Source: Clostridia bacterium
GTDB lineage: Bacteria > Bacillota > Clostridia > TANB77 > CAG-465
Reading direction: 5' to 3'
DNA length: 36,160 nt
NCBI GenBank assembly: GCA_028684095.1
Contig: JAQUGQ010000014.1
Span: forward strand, 1-36,160
Positions 9,845 through 17,494 of the stretch are shown piece after piece. The first letter of the stretch is position 1. Each line of letters opens with the position of its first letter. The notes beneath the pieces are model-generated. The model was not told the origin of the DNA, searched no databases, and saw only the letters and a program-made list of their open reading frames with translations. Made by a program: the position numbers and the translations under genes.

Positions 9845-10219
9845 ATGACCCTAGTGAAAAATTATTTTGAACAGTTACAAATCTCTGCTAATTCTCTCCG
9901 GTTGCAAATTCCTAAACAAATTTCTCAAACAGTAGTTGACAAAATCACTCTTACTCAAGAACGTTTAGATCTTCAGCTTCCTACGCATATATCATATGTT
10001 AATCCGCTTGATACAAAACAGTTTAGCTCTCAAATTCATTTAACCAGAGTTAAAGTTAGTGGCTGGCAGCTTAAAATTGTGAAAGCAGTAAGAAAGTCTA
10101 ACAATAAAGAATCTATTGTAGTTATAATCAATAAAATGGGTCGTCCCAGGACAAAACCAGCCGTGTTGGATCATCGGAACGGTAACAATTCCTTAAAATC
10201 CAACTCGGCTCGAAGATAA
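9845..10219 (+). CDS. Orphan protein of unknown function, 124 aa
   Basis: Isolated on the plus strand with a near-perfect promoter, an AAGGAG ribosome binding site (9829-9834) and its own terminator. The product is polar and lysine/glutamine-rich; the middle holds HLTRVKVSGWQLKIVKAVRK and the end is basic. There is no signal peptide or membrane segment and I do not recognise the family. Codon choice differs from the neighbours: it uses CGG twice (codons 19 and 111), CGT, CCG, CTC and CAG, and the last third is visibly richer in G and C, suggesting transfer. The last 60 coding bases also form a strong RNA hairpin, so part of the locus could act as RNA. Coding status is likely but not certain. 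Confidence 0.55.
   Translation: MTLVKNYFEQLQISANSLRLQIPKQISQTVVDKITLTQERLDLQLPTHISYVNPLDTKQFSSQIHLTRVKVSGWQLKIVKAVRKSNNKESIVVIINKMGRPRTKPAVLDHRNGNNSLKSNSARR
10159..10210 (+). other. GC-rich imperfect hairpin at the end of the orphan gene
   Basis: Positions 10159-10171 pair with 10198-10210 in 12 of 13 positions (one T-T mismatch). An inner GGAA/TTCC stem (10176-10179 with 10189-10192) closes an 11-base apical interval. Such a GC-rich stem is unusual here and is not a terminator because no T-run follows. It may be a structured RNA element or a mobile-element end. Confidence 0.5.
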
Positions 10220-10286
10220 ACCTTAATAAAAAACGGCTTAATGTCAATAGTTGGGGTATAAAATCTTAAAAATTGATTAAATTGGC

Positions 10287-10324
10287 AAAAAATCATGCAG
10301 TTTAAAAACTACATGATTTTTTTG
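10287..10324 (+). terminator. Intrinsic terminator of the orphan plus-strand unit
   Basis: The stem AAATCATG with CATGATTT, extended by AGT/ACT across small bulges, is followed by a run of T. It closes a transcript of roughly 515 bases from the promoter at 9776. Confidence 0.8.
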
Positions 10325-10416
10325 CAAACTATAATTATAAATGTTTTTAGTAGTTTCTTTATATTGCATAATATATAACAAGATATTTTCATACCCCGAC
10401 ATATATTATAGAACCT

Positions 10417-10450
10417 AAAAAACCACACCATAATTTATGATGTGGTTTTT
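10417..10450 (-). terminator. Intrinsic terminator after pgsA
   Basis: AAAACCACA pairs with TGTGGTTTT and the stem continues inward with one mismatch. On the minus strand it ends in a T-rich run. It lies about 20 bases past the stop of pgsA. Confidence 0.75.
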
Positions 10451-10468
10451 ACATTTCAATTCTTTTAA

Positions 10469-11086
10469 TTAGCTATCAACGTTTATATACTTTTTAAACT
10501 TAAATGTATAATCTATTATAGACCATATAGTAGCCATTAATGCACCTGTAATACATACACTCATAAATACGTTAGTTAAAAGTTGTAATTCATTCATTTT
10601 TATACTATTAAACAAGAATGCACCAAAACCACCACCAGCACTTACTGGTAAATCAATAATTGCTAGTAATATTCCTGCTAATTGTAGAAATGTTTTTACT
10701 TTTCCACTTAAAACCGCACCTATTGCAACTTTTTTATCTGCACCAAACATTCTAATACTACTCACCCAGAAGTCTCTAAATATTACTATAGCTGTTATGT
10801 ATGCAGGTATTGTTCCTAGTCCTGTAAGCATAATAAATCCAGCTGAAACTAATAGTTTATCCGCTAGTGGATCCATTATCTTTCCAAAGTTTGTAACTAG
10901 TCCTTTTTTTCTAGATATACTTCCATCTAGAAAATCTGTAAATGCAGCAATAGCATATATTCCTAATGCAACATATTTTAACCATTCAAGTCCTTCTATT
11001 TTAACAGACATTACAATTATAAATAAAGGTACTAATGCTATTCTAAGCATAGTTAATTTATTTGGTAAATTCATTTTTTTTAACAT
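10469..11086 (-). CDS. pgsA: CDP-diacylglycerol-glycerol-3-phosphate 3-phosphatidyltransferase
   Basis: 205 residues from the ATG at 11086, chosen because AAAGGAG (11104-11098) precedes it; a further in-frame ATG at 11152 would add an unlikely leader. It makes phosphatidylglycerol phosphate, the first committed step to phosphatidylglycerol and cardiolipin, in the membrane. The CDP-alcohol phosphotransferase motif is present as DGSISR, then G and two aspartates in GKIMDPLADK. The usual Ala before Arg is Ser here, a mild change. About five hydrophobic helices are visible, with NLPNKLTMLRI at the N-terminus as in the family. It lies about 90 bases after murD on the same strand. Confidence 0.93.
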   Translation of the reverse strand: MLKKMNLPNKLTMLRIALVPLFIIVMSVKIEGLEWLKYVALGIYAIAAFTDFLDGSISRKKGLVTNFGKIMDPLADKLLVSAGFIMLTGLGTIPAYITAIVIFRDFWVSSIRMFGADKKVAIGAVLSGKVKTFLQLAGILLAIIDLPVSAGGGFGAFLFNSIKMNELQLLTNVFMSVCITGALMATIWSIIDYTFKFKKYINVDS

Positions 11087-11172
11087 AAACTCCACTTCTC
11101 CTTTTTCTTCAATTATTATATCATATGCGATTTGATAATACAAGTTTTTCACAAAAATTTCATTATTTGCTA

Positions 11173-12576
11173 TTATATATTATTCACAAGCATTTTAAAG
11201 TAATCTCCTCTTTCTTCAAAGTTTTTATACATATCAAAAGATGCACTGGCAGGAGAAAGTACTACATTATCTCCACTTTTACTTATGTTATTAGCATAAG
11301 TTACACATTCTTCTAGAGTAGAGAAATTTACAATTTCACATATATTATCTATGCCTTGTTTCAATTTTTCATCTAATACTGCTTTTTCTATTTTAGGAGC
11401 AGTTTTACCAATTAATATTAAAATTTTAACATTATCTATAATATATTTTCCTATTTCATCATATGGTATGTTCTTGTCATATCCACCTGCTATTAAAATA
11501 ATTTTATCATCAAATGATAATAATCCCGCAATAGTTCTAGCTGGAGATGTACCAATTGAATCATTATACCAATTAACTCCATTAATAGTTCTAAATAGCT
11601 CCATTCTATGCTCAACTCCTCTAAATGTAGTTATAACGGAAGTTATAGCATCTGTTCCAGTTATATCTATTACACATGAAGCTGCTGCACATATATTTGC
11701 TAAGTTATGGATACCAACTAGCTTAACATCTGAAATTTTTGCAATTTCTTCATATTTACCATTTATATTTGAAACTATATATCCTTTATCTAGATATACA
11801 CCTTCTTTTACTTTATCTATTACACTAAATTTTCTTACACTACTATTTATATTATTTAATTTTATTAAGTTTAAGTACTGAGTAGTAAAATTGTTATCTG
11901 CGTTTAAAACTATAATTCCATTTTTTTGATGTAAAAATATATTAGCTTTAGACAGCACATACTCTTCAAAACTTCTATGATAATCTAAATGATTTGGTGA
12001 TATATTAGTAATACATGAAATTGTTGGACTTTCTTTCATACTCATAAGTTGAAAACTACTAAGTTCAACTACTACTATATCATTTTTATTTATTTTATCT
12101 AATTTAGAAAATAACGGTATTCCAATATTTCCACCAAGATATACATTAAATCCTGCTTCTTTTAAAAATTTAGATACTAAAGTTGTAGTTGTAGTCTTAC
12201 CATCACTACCTGTGATACCTATTATTTTACAAGGACATAGACTTACAAGTAACTCTATTTCAGATATAATTTGAACTCCTTTATCTTTTGCTTCTTCTAA
12301 TTCTTTTGTAAACGGTTTTATTCCTGGAGATCTTAGTATATAATCATATGATGTCAAATCAGATAAATAGTTTTCACCTAAATTAAAAGAAAGATTTAAG
12401 TCAAATAATTTACTACACTCATCACCTAATTTTATTTTTTTATCGCATGCAGTAATAACAGCACCTAAGCTATTTAAGTATTCGATTGCAGGTATATTAC
12501 TTACTCCAATTCCAATAACAGCTACTTTCTTTCCATATATCTCTTGTTTAAATTTTTCTAGTTTTAAATTGTTCAC
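11173..12576 (-). CDS. murD: UDP-N-acetylmuramoylalanine-D-glutamate ligase
   Basis: 467 residues, normal length. It adds D-glutamate to UDP-MurNAc-L-Ala in cytoplasmic peptidoglycan precursor synthesis. The N-terminal Rossmann domain has VAVIGIGVSN (about 19-28). The central ATPase domain has the P-loop GITGSDGKTTTT near 117 and SPNHLDYHRSFEEYVLSKAN near 200. The C-terminal domain holds ILIAGGYDKNIPYDEIGKYI and the closing LSPASASFDMYKNFEERGD. All typical motifs are intact. Confidence 0.97.
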   Translation of the reverse strand: MNNLKLEKFKQEIYGKKVAVIGIGVSNIPAIEYLNSLGAVITACDKKIKLGDECSKLFDLNLSFNLGENYLSDLTSYDYILRSPGIKPFTKELEEAKDKGVQIISEIELLVSLCPCKIIGITGSDGKTTTTTLVSKFLKEAGFNVYLGGNIGIPLFSKLDKINKNDIVVVELSSFQLMSMKESPTISCITNISPNHLDYHRSFEEYVLSKANIFLHQKNGIIVLNADNNFTTQYLNLIKLNNINSSVRKFSVIDKVKEGVYLDKGYIVSNINGKYEEIAKISDVKLVGIHNLANICAAASCVIDITGTDAITSVITTFRGVEHRMELFRTINGVNWYNDSIGTSPARTIAGLLSFDDKIILIAGGYDKNIPYDEIGKYIIDNVKILILIGKTAPKIEKAVLDEKLKQGIDNICEIVNFSTLEECVTYANNISKSGDNVVLSPASASFDMYKNFEERGDYFKMLVNNI

Positions 12577-12663
12577 AATACCTCACCCTAATGTATTATA
12601 TTACATACAACTTATTAATTCAACAAAATAATTAAATTTTTACCTTTTAAATAAAAAAATATC

Positions 12664-12707
12664 CTATCAAAGTATTTTACATTATTTTATTAATGCTACT
12701 TTGATAG
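12664..12707 (-). terminator. Intrinsic terminator after the DUF1540 gene
   Basis: An 11-bp stem (12664-12674 with 12697-12707), followed on the minus strand by a T-rich run at about 12660-12652. Confidence 0.75.
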
Positions 12708-12730
12708 AATTTTTATTATTTTCACTTTTA

Positions 12731-12937
12731 TTAAACTTGTTTACTTGCCCTAGTCTCTTCTGCATTTGACTTACCTACAAATAGAAACATTCCACATGCA
12801 GTGTCATCTTTTGAACTTTCATCGCTTCTTGTCAATCCATGCGAAACCAAAATTTTATCCAATCTACAAGTAGAATCTTCAAGACAATTGTGAGCACATT
12901 CAGTTACAGTGCATTGGATTTTTTGATGATAACTCAT
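12731..12937 (-). CDS. DUF1540 cysteine-motif protein, 68 aa
   Basis: A small soluble protein with five cysteines at positions 9, 14, 18, 24 and 48. The core QCTVTECAHNCLEDSTC matches the DUF1540 pattern (C-x-V-x-x-C..N..C), commonly found in Clostridia and presumed to bind metal. The family has no firm function. It has an AGGAGTTG ribosome binding site and its own terminator, so it is probably monocistronic or the last gene after uvrC. The usual second copy of the motif is not present. Confidence 0.75.
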   Translation of the reverse strand: MSYHQKIQCTVTECAHNCLEDSTCRLDKILVSHGLTRSDESSKDDTACGMFLFVGKSNAEETRASKQV

Positions 12938-13006
12938 AATTAATCAACTCCTAAATATATTATTATTCATTTTTTACTTTAATATACAAAAAACGTTAAT
13001 AGTTTT

Positions 13007-14596
13007 TTAAACTATTTTATCTCTTAAGTTTCTATGATATTTAATTGCAAATCTATGAACTTCATCTTGTATAAACGTGATAAAATTCAAAGCTTTTTTA
13101 GATTTTATTTCTATTTCAGTTCCTTTTAAATCTATTAATCCTTTAGTTCTATGTTTATTATTCTTTATCATACCATAAATTAATATATCTAATCCTATCT
13201 CATTTACTGCTTTTTTAGCAGCATTTACTTGGGTAATTCCTCCATCAATAAATATAACATCTGGATATTCCCATTCAGTATGTTTTAATCTTCTAGATAT
13301 TATTTCATACATACATAATGGATCGTTTTGCGTAAGTGTTGATTTAATTTTAAATTTTCTATATAATTTTTTATTTGTTTTTCCATCATCTATTCTAATC
13401 ATTGCACCAACTATATAATCATCTTTTAAATTAGATATATCGTAGCTTTCTATACTCTCAAAATCTATACCTAATATTTTTTTTAATTCAGATAGATTTG
13501 TATCTTTCTTTTCTTCTAAATTTATTTTTATATTATTTTCTACCATTTGTATGAGTTTAACCTTGCCCCCTATTTTTGGAACAATTATATTTACTTTTTC
13601 TAAAAATTTAGTTAACAATAATTGCTCTTCTTCATCTAATTTCATATATATCTTATTAGGTATATCCTCAACATCTATATAGTACTGAGATACACAAGAA
13701 ATAAGAATATCATTTAAATCTAATTCTTCTACATTCTCTATATTAATATTTTCATGTAGTACTATTTTATATCCTCTTATCTTAAATATTTGTATATATA
13801 AATTATTTTTATCTAATATATATCCTATAACATCAGTTGATACTTCATTTAGATTATCTACGCTTTGTTTTAAATTAATTTTTTCTATATCCAATAATCT
13901 TTGTTTCAAATTATTTGCTTTTTCAAATTCTAATTTATCTATATATTTTTCTATATCTTCTTTTATACCCCTTTCAATCTCTTTAGTTTTTCCATTTAAA
14001 AACAATATTATTTGATCTATCATCTTTTTATATTCATCTTTATTAATATCATTTTTACAAGGTCCCAAGCATCTACCTATATGATAATATAGACAAGGTG
14101 TAATTTTAGTTTTTTCTAAATTGTATTTACACCTTTTCAATGGAAATATTTGTTTTATAATATTCATTATTTCCCTTATACTTTTAACACTTGTATATGG
14201 TCCAAAATATAAAGCTTTATCTTCTAATTTTCTTCTAGTAATATACATAGTTGGATATGATTCATATATATTAATTTTAATATATGGATATGTTTTATCA
14301 TCTTTAAGCATAACATTAAATTTAGGACTTAACTGTTTAATATAGTTACATTCTAAAACTAAAGCTTCTACTTCGTTTTTTGTTATTATATATTCAATAT
14401 TTTCTACTAAAGTTACCATCTTTTCTATTCTTGCTGATTTATTATTTTTATTGAAATACTGACTAATTCTTTTTTTAAGTATTATAGCTTTACCTACATA
14501 TATTATCTTATTATCTTTATCTTTCATCATATAAATACCAGGCTCTTTGGGCATTTTTGATATTATATTTTTTATTCTACTTATACGTTCATCCAA
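13007..14596 (-). CDS. uvrC: UvrABC excinuclease subunit C lacking the helix-hairpin-helix domain
   Basis: 529 residues; UvrC is usually about 590-620. It makes the incisions around lesions loaded by UvrA and UvrB. The N-terminal GIY-YIG nuclease domain is visible (GIYMMKDKDNKIIYVGKAI, about 20-38), then a cysteine cluster region, the UVR motif (FEKANNLKQRLLDIEKINLK, about 223-242), and the RNase-H-like C-terminal nuclease with FIDGGITQVNAAKKAV and DEVHRFAIKYHR. The protein stops at RDKIV, right after the second nuclease, so the tandem (HhH)2 DNA-binding domain is absent. No continuation is visible in other frames beyond 13007. Whether it is still active on all lesions is unknown. Confidence 0.95.
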   Translation of the reverse strand: MDERISRIKNIISKMPKEPGIYMMKDKDNKIIYVGKAIILKKRISQYFNKNNKSARIEKMVTLVENIEYIITKNEVEALVLECNYIKQLSPKFNVMLKDDKTYPYIKINIYESYPTMYITRRKLEDKALYFGPYTSVKSIREIMNIIKQIFPLKRCKYNLEKTKITPCLYYHIGRCLGPCKNDINKDEYKKMIDQIILFLNGKTKEIERGIKEDIEKYIDKLEFEKANNLKQRLLDIEKINLKQSVDNLNEVSTDVIGYILDKNNLYIQIFKIRGYKIVLHENINIENVEELDLNDILISCVSQYYIDVEDIPNKIYMKLDEEEQLLLTKFLEKVNIIVPKIGGKVKLIQMVENNIKINLEEKKDTNLSELKKILGIDFESIESYDISNLKDDYIVGAMIRIDDGKTNKKLYRKFKIKSTLTQNDPLCMYEIISRRLKHTEWEYPDVIFIDGGITQVNAAKKAVNEIGLDILIYGMIKNNKHRTKGLIDLKGTEIEIKSKKALNFITFIQDEVHRFAIKYHRNLRDKIV

Positions 14597-14657
14597 TGCA
14601 TATCACCCCATATACTCACACATATAGTATATCATATATCTATAATATGTCAATGTA

Positions 14658-15525
14658 TTATTTTAGCATTTTTTTTATCTTGTCAATATTTTCTTTTGTT
14701 ATTTTATACCCTATATTTGCCGAATAATTTAACTTACTAAAGTCTAGTAATGATACATTATCAATTTCAGGACTTATTGTATAATCTGCTAAATGTGATT
14801 GTCCTTTGTTTGCTTCATGACCCATTATATCAAATGTTTTCATTGCAACAGATACTATATTCATATTACTTAATTTACTATTTTTACAATCATCAAAAGA
14901 AACAGCTAATATTTTAGTTGCTCCCATTTGTTTTAATATTTCAGTAGGACAACTTACTCTAACTCCGCCATCTACTAAATATTTACCATCTAAATATTTG
15001 GGTTCAAAAACTCCTGGAAATCCGCTACTTGCTCTTACTATTGATGCTAAATTTCCAGTATAATTATATGTAGGTATGTCATCAATTTTACCCAATCTAT
15101 GTAATGGTTTACTCAAATAATATACAACTTCTCCCGTTTCAATATCTACAGTTGGTATAGCAAGTGGCATCTTTGCTTCTGATATGTCATTAATACCTTT
15201 TTTACTACAATATTTTTTTATAATATTTTCTAGATTATCGCCTTTAACTATTCCTTTTAAATTTAATTTTCCAGTAAAAGCCAATCCTATTATTTTAAAC
15301 GGAACAAGCTTATCATATTCAGTAACATTTTTACAATATGTTTTAAACATATATAGTATATTCATAGGAGTATAACCTATTGCATACAACGTTGCAACAA
15401 TACTACCACTACTACATCCTGATATATAATCTATTGTTATTCCTTCTTCTTCTAAAGCTTGAAGTACACCAATATGTGCAGCTCCTTTTGCTCCTCCTCC
15501 GAGATAAACTAAGACCAATAGACAT
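14658..15525 (-). CDS. Patatin-like phospholipase (RssA type), start in another frame before a CGG
   Basis: About 288 residues after a +1 shift. The good start is the ATG at 15525, nine bases after GGAGGTG (15540-15534). It reads MSIGLSLS and then CGG at 15501-15499. Skipping the C gives GGGAKGAAHIGVLQALEEEG, the oxyanion-hole and N-terminal helix of the family. The nucleophile elbow is GCSSGS (the G-x-S-x-G motif) and the catalytic aspartate lies in DGGVRV. Starting instead at 15536 keeps the downstream frame but replaces the conserved N-terminus with MYFLCLLVLVYL and places the start inside the ribosome binding site. Patatin-like enzymes hydrolyse acyl esters; the natural substrate here is unknown. 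Confidence 0.85.
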
Positions 15526-15563
15526 AAAAAATACACCTCCTTTTGGTGTATTTTATGCGAGCT

Positions 15564-16811
15564 TTATAACTTTGGTGACGATGATTTTTTTACTAAATCT
15601 ATAATATCTTTAGTAATTTTCTTATTATTATGAAGTATTTTACCAGGCATAGTAAGAATATAGTCTGATGATATTATCTTAGTATTTTTGTTTTTTATAT
15701 TATCTATGTCTATAATTACTGGTTTTGAATTTATCTGTTTAAATTCTTCAATCATTTCGTTAGTTATTTCACTATCATTTGCAAAAACATAATCCAAAAC
15801 ATTATTGCCTAAATACTTTTCAACTTCATTTACATGATCAGATAAAGTATATTCATCAGTTTCACCACTTTGAGTCATTATATTACAAATATATGCTTTT
15901 GGAGCTTTAGCATTCATTATAGTTTCTGATACATCTGAAACTAATAAATTACATAGTATACTACAGTATAAACTACCAGGTCCAAGTAATATTATATCTG
16001 CCTCTTTAATGCTTTCTAAAACCTCAGGTGCAGGTCTTGCATTTTTCTCGTTTAAATATATCTTTTTTATTCTTTTATCTTTACCCATTTTTGGTATTGA
16101 ATCTTCTCCATTAGCAGTAGTTCCATCACTGAACTCAGCGCATAAAGTCATTTTGTCTAAAGTTATTGGAAGTACTCTTCCTATTACAGAAAATATATCC
16201 GATATTTTTTTTATAGCTGCAGGAAAACTTCCCATAATATCTGTCATTGCAACTAAAAATAAATTACCTAATGAATGGTTATCTAAATGTCCGTCTTTAA
16301 ATCTATATGATAATAATCTTTCCATAGAACTTTCTGATGTTGATAGTGCTGTGATACATTGCCTTATATCCCCAGGTGCTAAAACATCAAATTCTTTTTT
16401 TAACTTGCCCGTACTATTTCCATCATCAAATGTAGTTACAATAGCTGTAATATTTGATGTATGTTCTTTTAAACCTTTTAATATATTACCAAGACCACTT
16501 CCACCACCTATTATAACAACTTTTGGTCCTTTTTTTAATATATTATCTTTTCTAATTCTTTTATCTATTTCTTTTGTTTTTTCTTCTTTACTTAAGTGAT
16601 TTATACCTATACTCATAGATTTTTTCTGAATTTTATATGTGCAATACATTATAACAATACTTAAAATAATATACAAATATATATTTATAGTTTTAGTTGT
16701 ATCTATTTGTAAACTAATTAAAACAAATAATATAACAGATATAATTTGAATTATGATATATTTTTTTATGCCCATACTTTGCATAATATACTTCTTAATT
16801 TTTTCTCTCAT
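15564..16811 (-). CDS. yvcK: YvcK/CofD-like protein with N-terminal membrane anchor, copy 1
   Basis: 415 residues. Two hydrophobic helices (about 17-35 and 42-58) precede the CofD-like domain, which has GGGSGLGNILKGL near 100, TTFDDGNSTGKL near 126 and APGDIRQCITAL near 149. YvcK proteins (GlmR) act in carbon flux and cell-wall precursor metabolism and bind UDP-sugars; they are not the coenzyme F420 enzyme. The DDGxSTG motif is intact. It lies about 40 bases upstream of patatin and about 180 after ruvC. A second copy lies at 19289-20743. Confidence 0.85.
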   Translation of the reverse strand: MREKIKKYIMQSMGIKKYIIIQIISVILFVLISLQIDTTKTINIYLYIILSIVIMYCTYKIQKKSMSIGINHLSKEEKTKEIDKRIRKDNILKKGPKVVIIGGGSGLGNILKGLKEHTSNITAIVTTFDDGNSTGKLKKEFDVLAPGDIRQCITALSTSESSMERLLSYRFKDGHLDNHSLGNLFLVAMTDIMGSFPAAIKKISDIFSVIGRVLPITLDKMTLCAEFSDGTTANGEDSIPKMGKDKRIKKIYLNEKNARPAPEVLESIKEADIILLGPGSLYCSILCNLLVSDVSETIMNAKAPKAYICNIMTQSGETDEYTLSDHVNEVEKYLGNNVLDYVFANDSEITNEMIEEFKQINSKPVIIDIDNIKNKNTKIISSDYILTMPGKILHNNKKITKDIIDLVKKSSSPKL

Positions 16812-16827
16812 TTTTCTGAACTCCTAA

Positions 16828-16981
16828 TCACATTATACTAAAATTGTCATTTAAAATAATTGGATAAAAACCTATCATCTCATCTTTTAGAATTCCTTCA
16901 GGTATATCATTTATCATATATATTTTTTATTTCAGGTATTCTATCATAAAAAGTTTTACTACATATAATAAAAATTTTCAT
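16828..16981 (-). pseudogene. Small conserved protein reduced to its two ends
   Basis: The start is intact: AAGGGGA overlaps the ruvC stop and leads to the ATG at 16981, giving MKIFIICSKTFYDRIPEIKN and stopping four codons later at TGA. In another frame the sequence continues NDIPEGILKDEMIGFYPIIL to the TGA at 16830-16828. I recognise both as the ends of one clostridial protein family of about 130 residues (N-terminal IICSKxFYDRIP, C-terminal IPEGxLxDEI) that resembles nucleoside 2-deoxyribosyltransferase-like folds. About 70 central residues are deleted. Family assignment is from memory. Confidence 0.6.
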
Positions 16982-16992
16982 ATTATTCCCCT

Positions 16993-17481
16993 TTATTTTA
17001 ATAAATCATTCATTTTATAACTATGGGTATGACAAATAGCAATAGCCAGAGCATCAGTTGTATCATCTAATTTTGGCATTACCTCTAAGTTTAAGAAACT
17101 TTTAACCATACTTTTTATCTGAAGTTTATCGGCTCTTCCATATCCAACTAAAGCTTGTTTTATCTGAAGTGGTGTGTATTCGCATACTTCAATATTTAAA
17201 TTTTCCATAGTATTTAAAATAACCCCTCTAGCTTCAGCAACTTGTATACCAGTTTTTGTATTGGTATTAAAAAAAAGTTTTTCTACTGAAGCTACATTTA
17301 TTTTATATTTACAACAAATTGATTCTAAATCTTTTTCTATTTTATTTAATCTTTTAGAAAATTTCATATTTGCTTCAGTAGTTATACTACCATATTCTAT
17401 TACTTTATACTTGTTTTTGTTATAGTCAATTATTCCATAACCAACTCTAGCAAATCCAGGATCTATACCAAGTACAATCAT
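16993..17481 (-). CDS. ruvC: Holliday junction resolvase RuvC
   Basis: 162 residues, normal length. It cuts Holliday junctions made by RuvAB during recombination. Catalytic acidic residues are visible: D7 in GIDPG, E66 in VEKLFF, and the pair in DDTTDALAIAICH near the C-terminus. The N-terminus MIVLGIDPGFARVGYGIIDY is typical. ruvA and ruvB are not adjacent. It overlaps the ribosome binding site of the decayed gene at 16981 and follows the debranching-like gene by about 13 bases. Confidence 0.95.
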   Translation of the reverse strand: MIVLGIDPGFARVGYGIIDYNKNKYKVIEYGSITTEANMKFSKRLNKIEKDLESICCKYKINVASVEKLFFNTNTKTGIQVAEARGVILNTMENLNIEVCEYTPLQIKQALVGYGRADKLQIKSMVKSFLNLEVMPKLDDTTDALAIAICHTHSYKMNDLLK

Positions 17482-17494
17482 TTAATATCTCCTT

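Noticed and set aside
12731-12937. SCIFF-type ribosomally made peptide precursor
   Set aside because: The cysteine spacing fits DUF1540, and no radical SAM maturase is adjacent.
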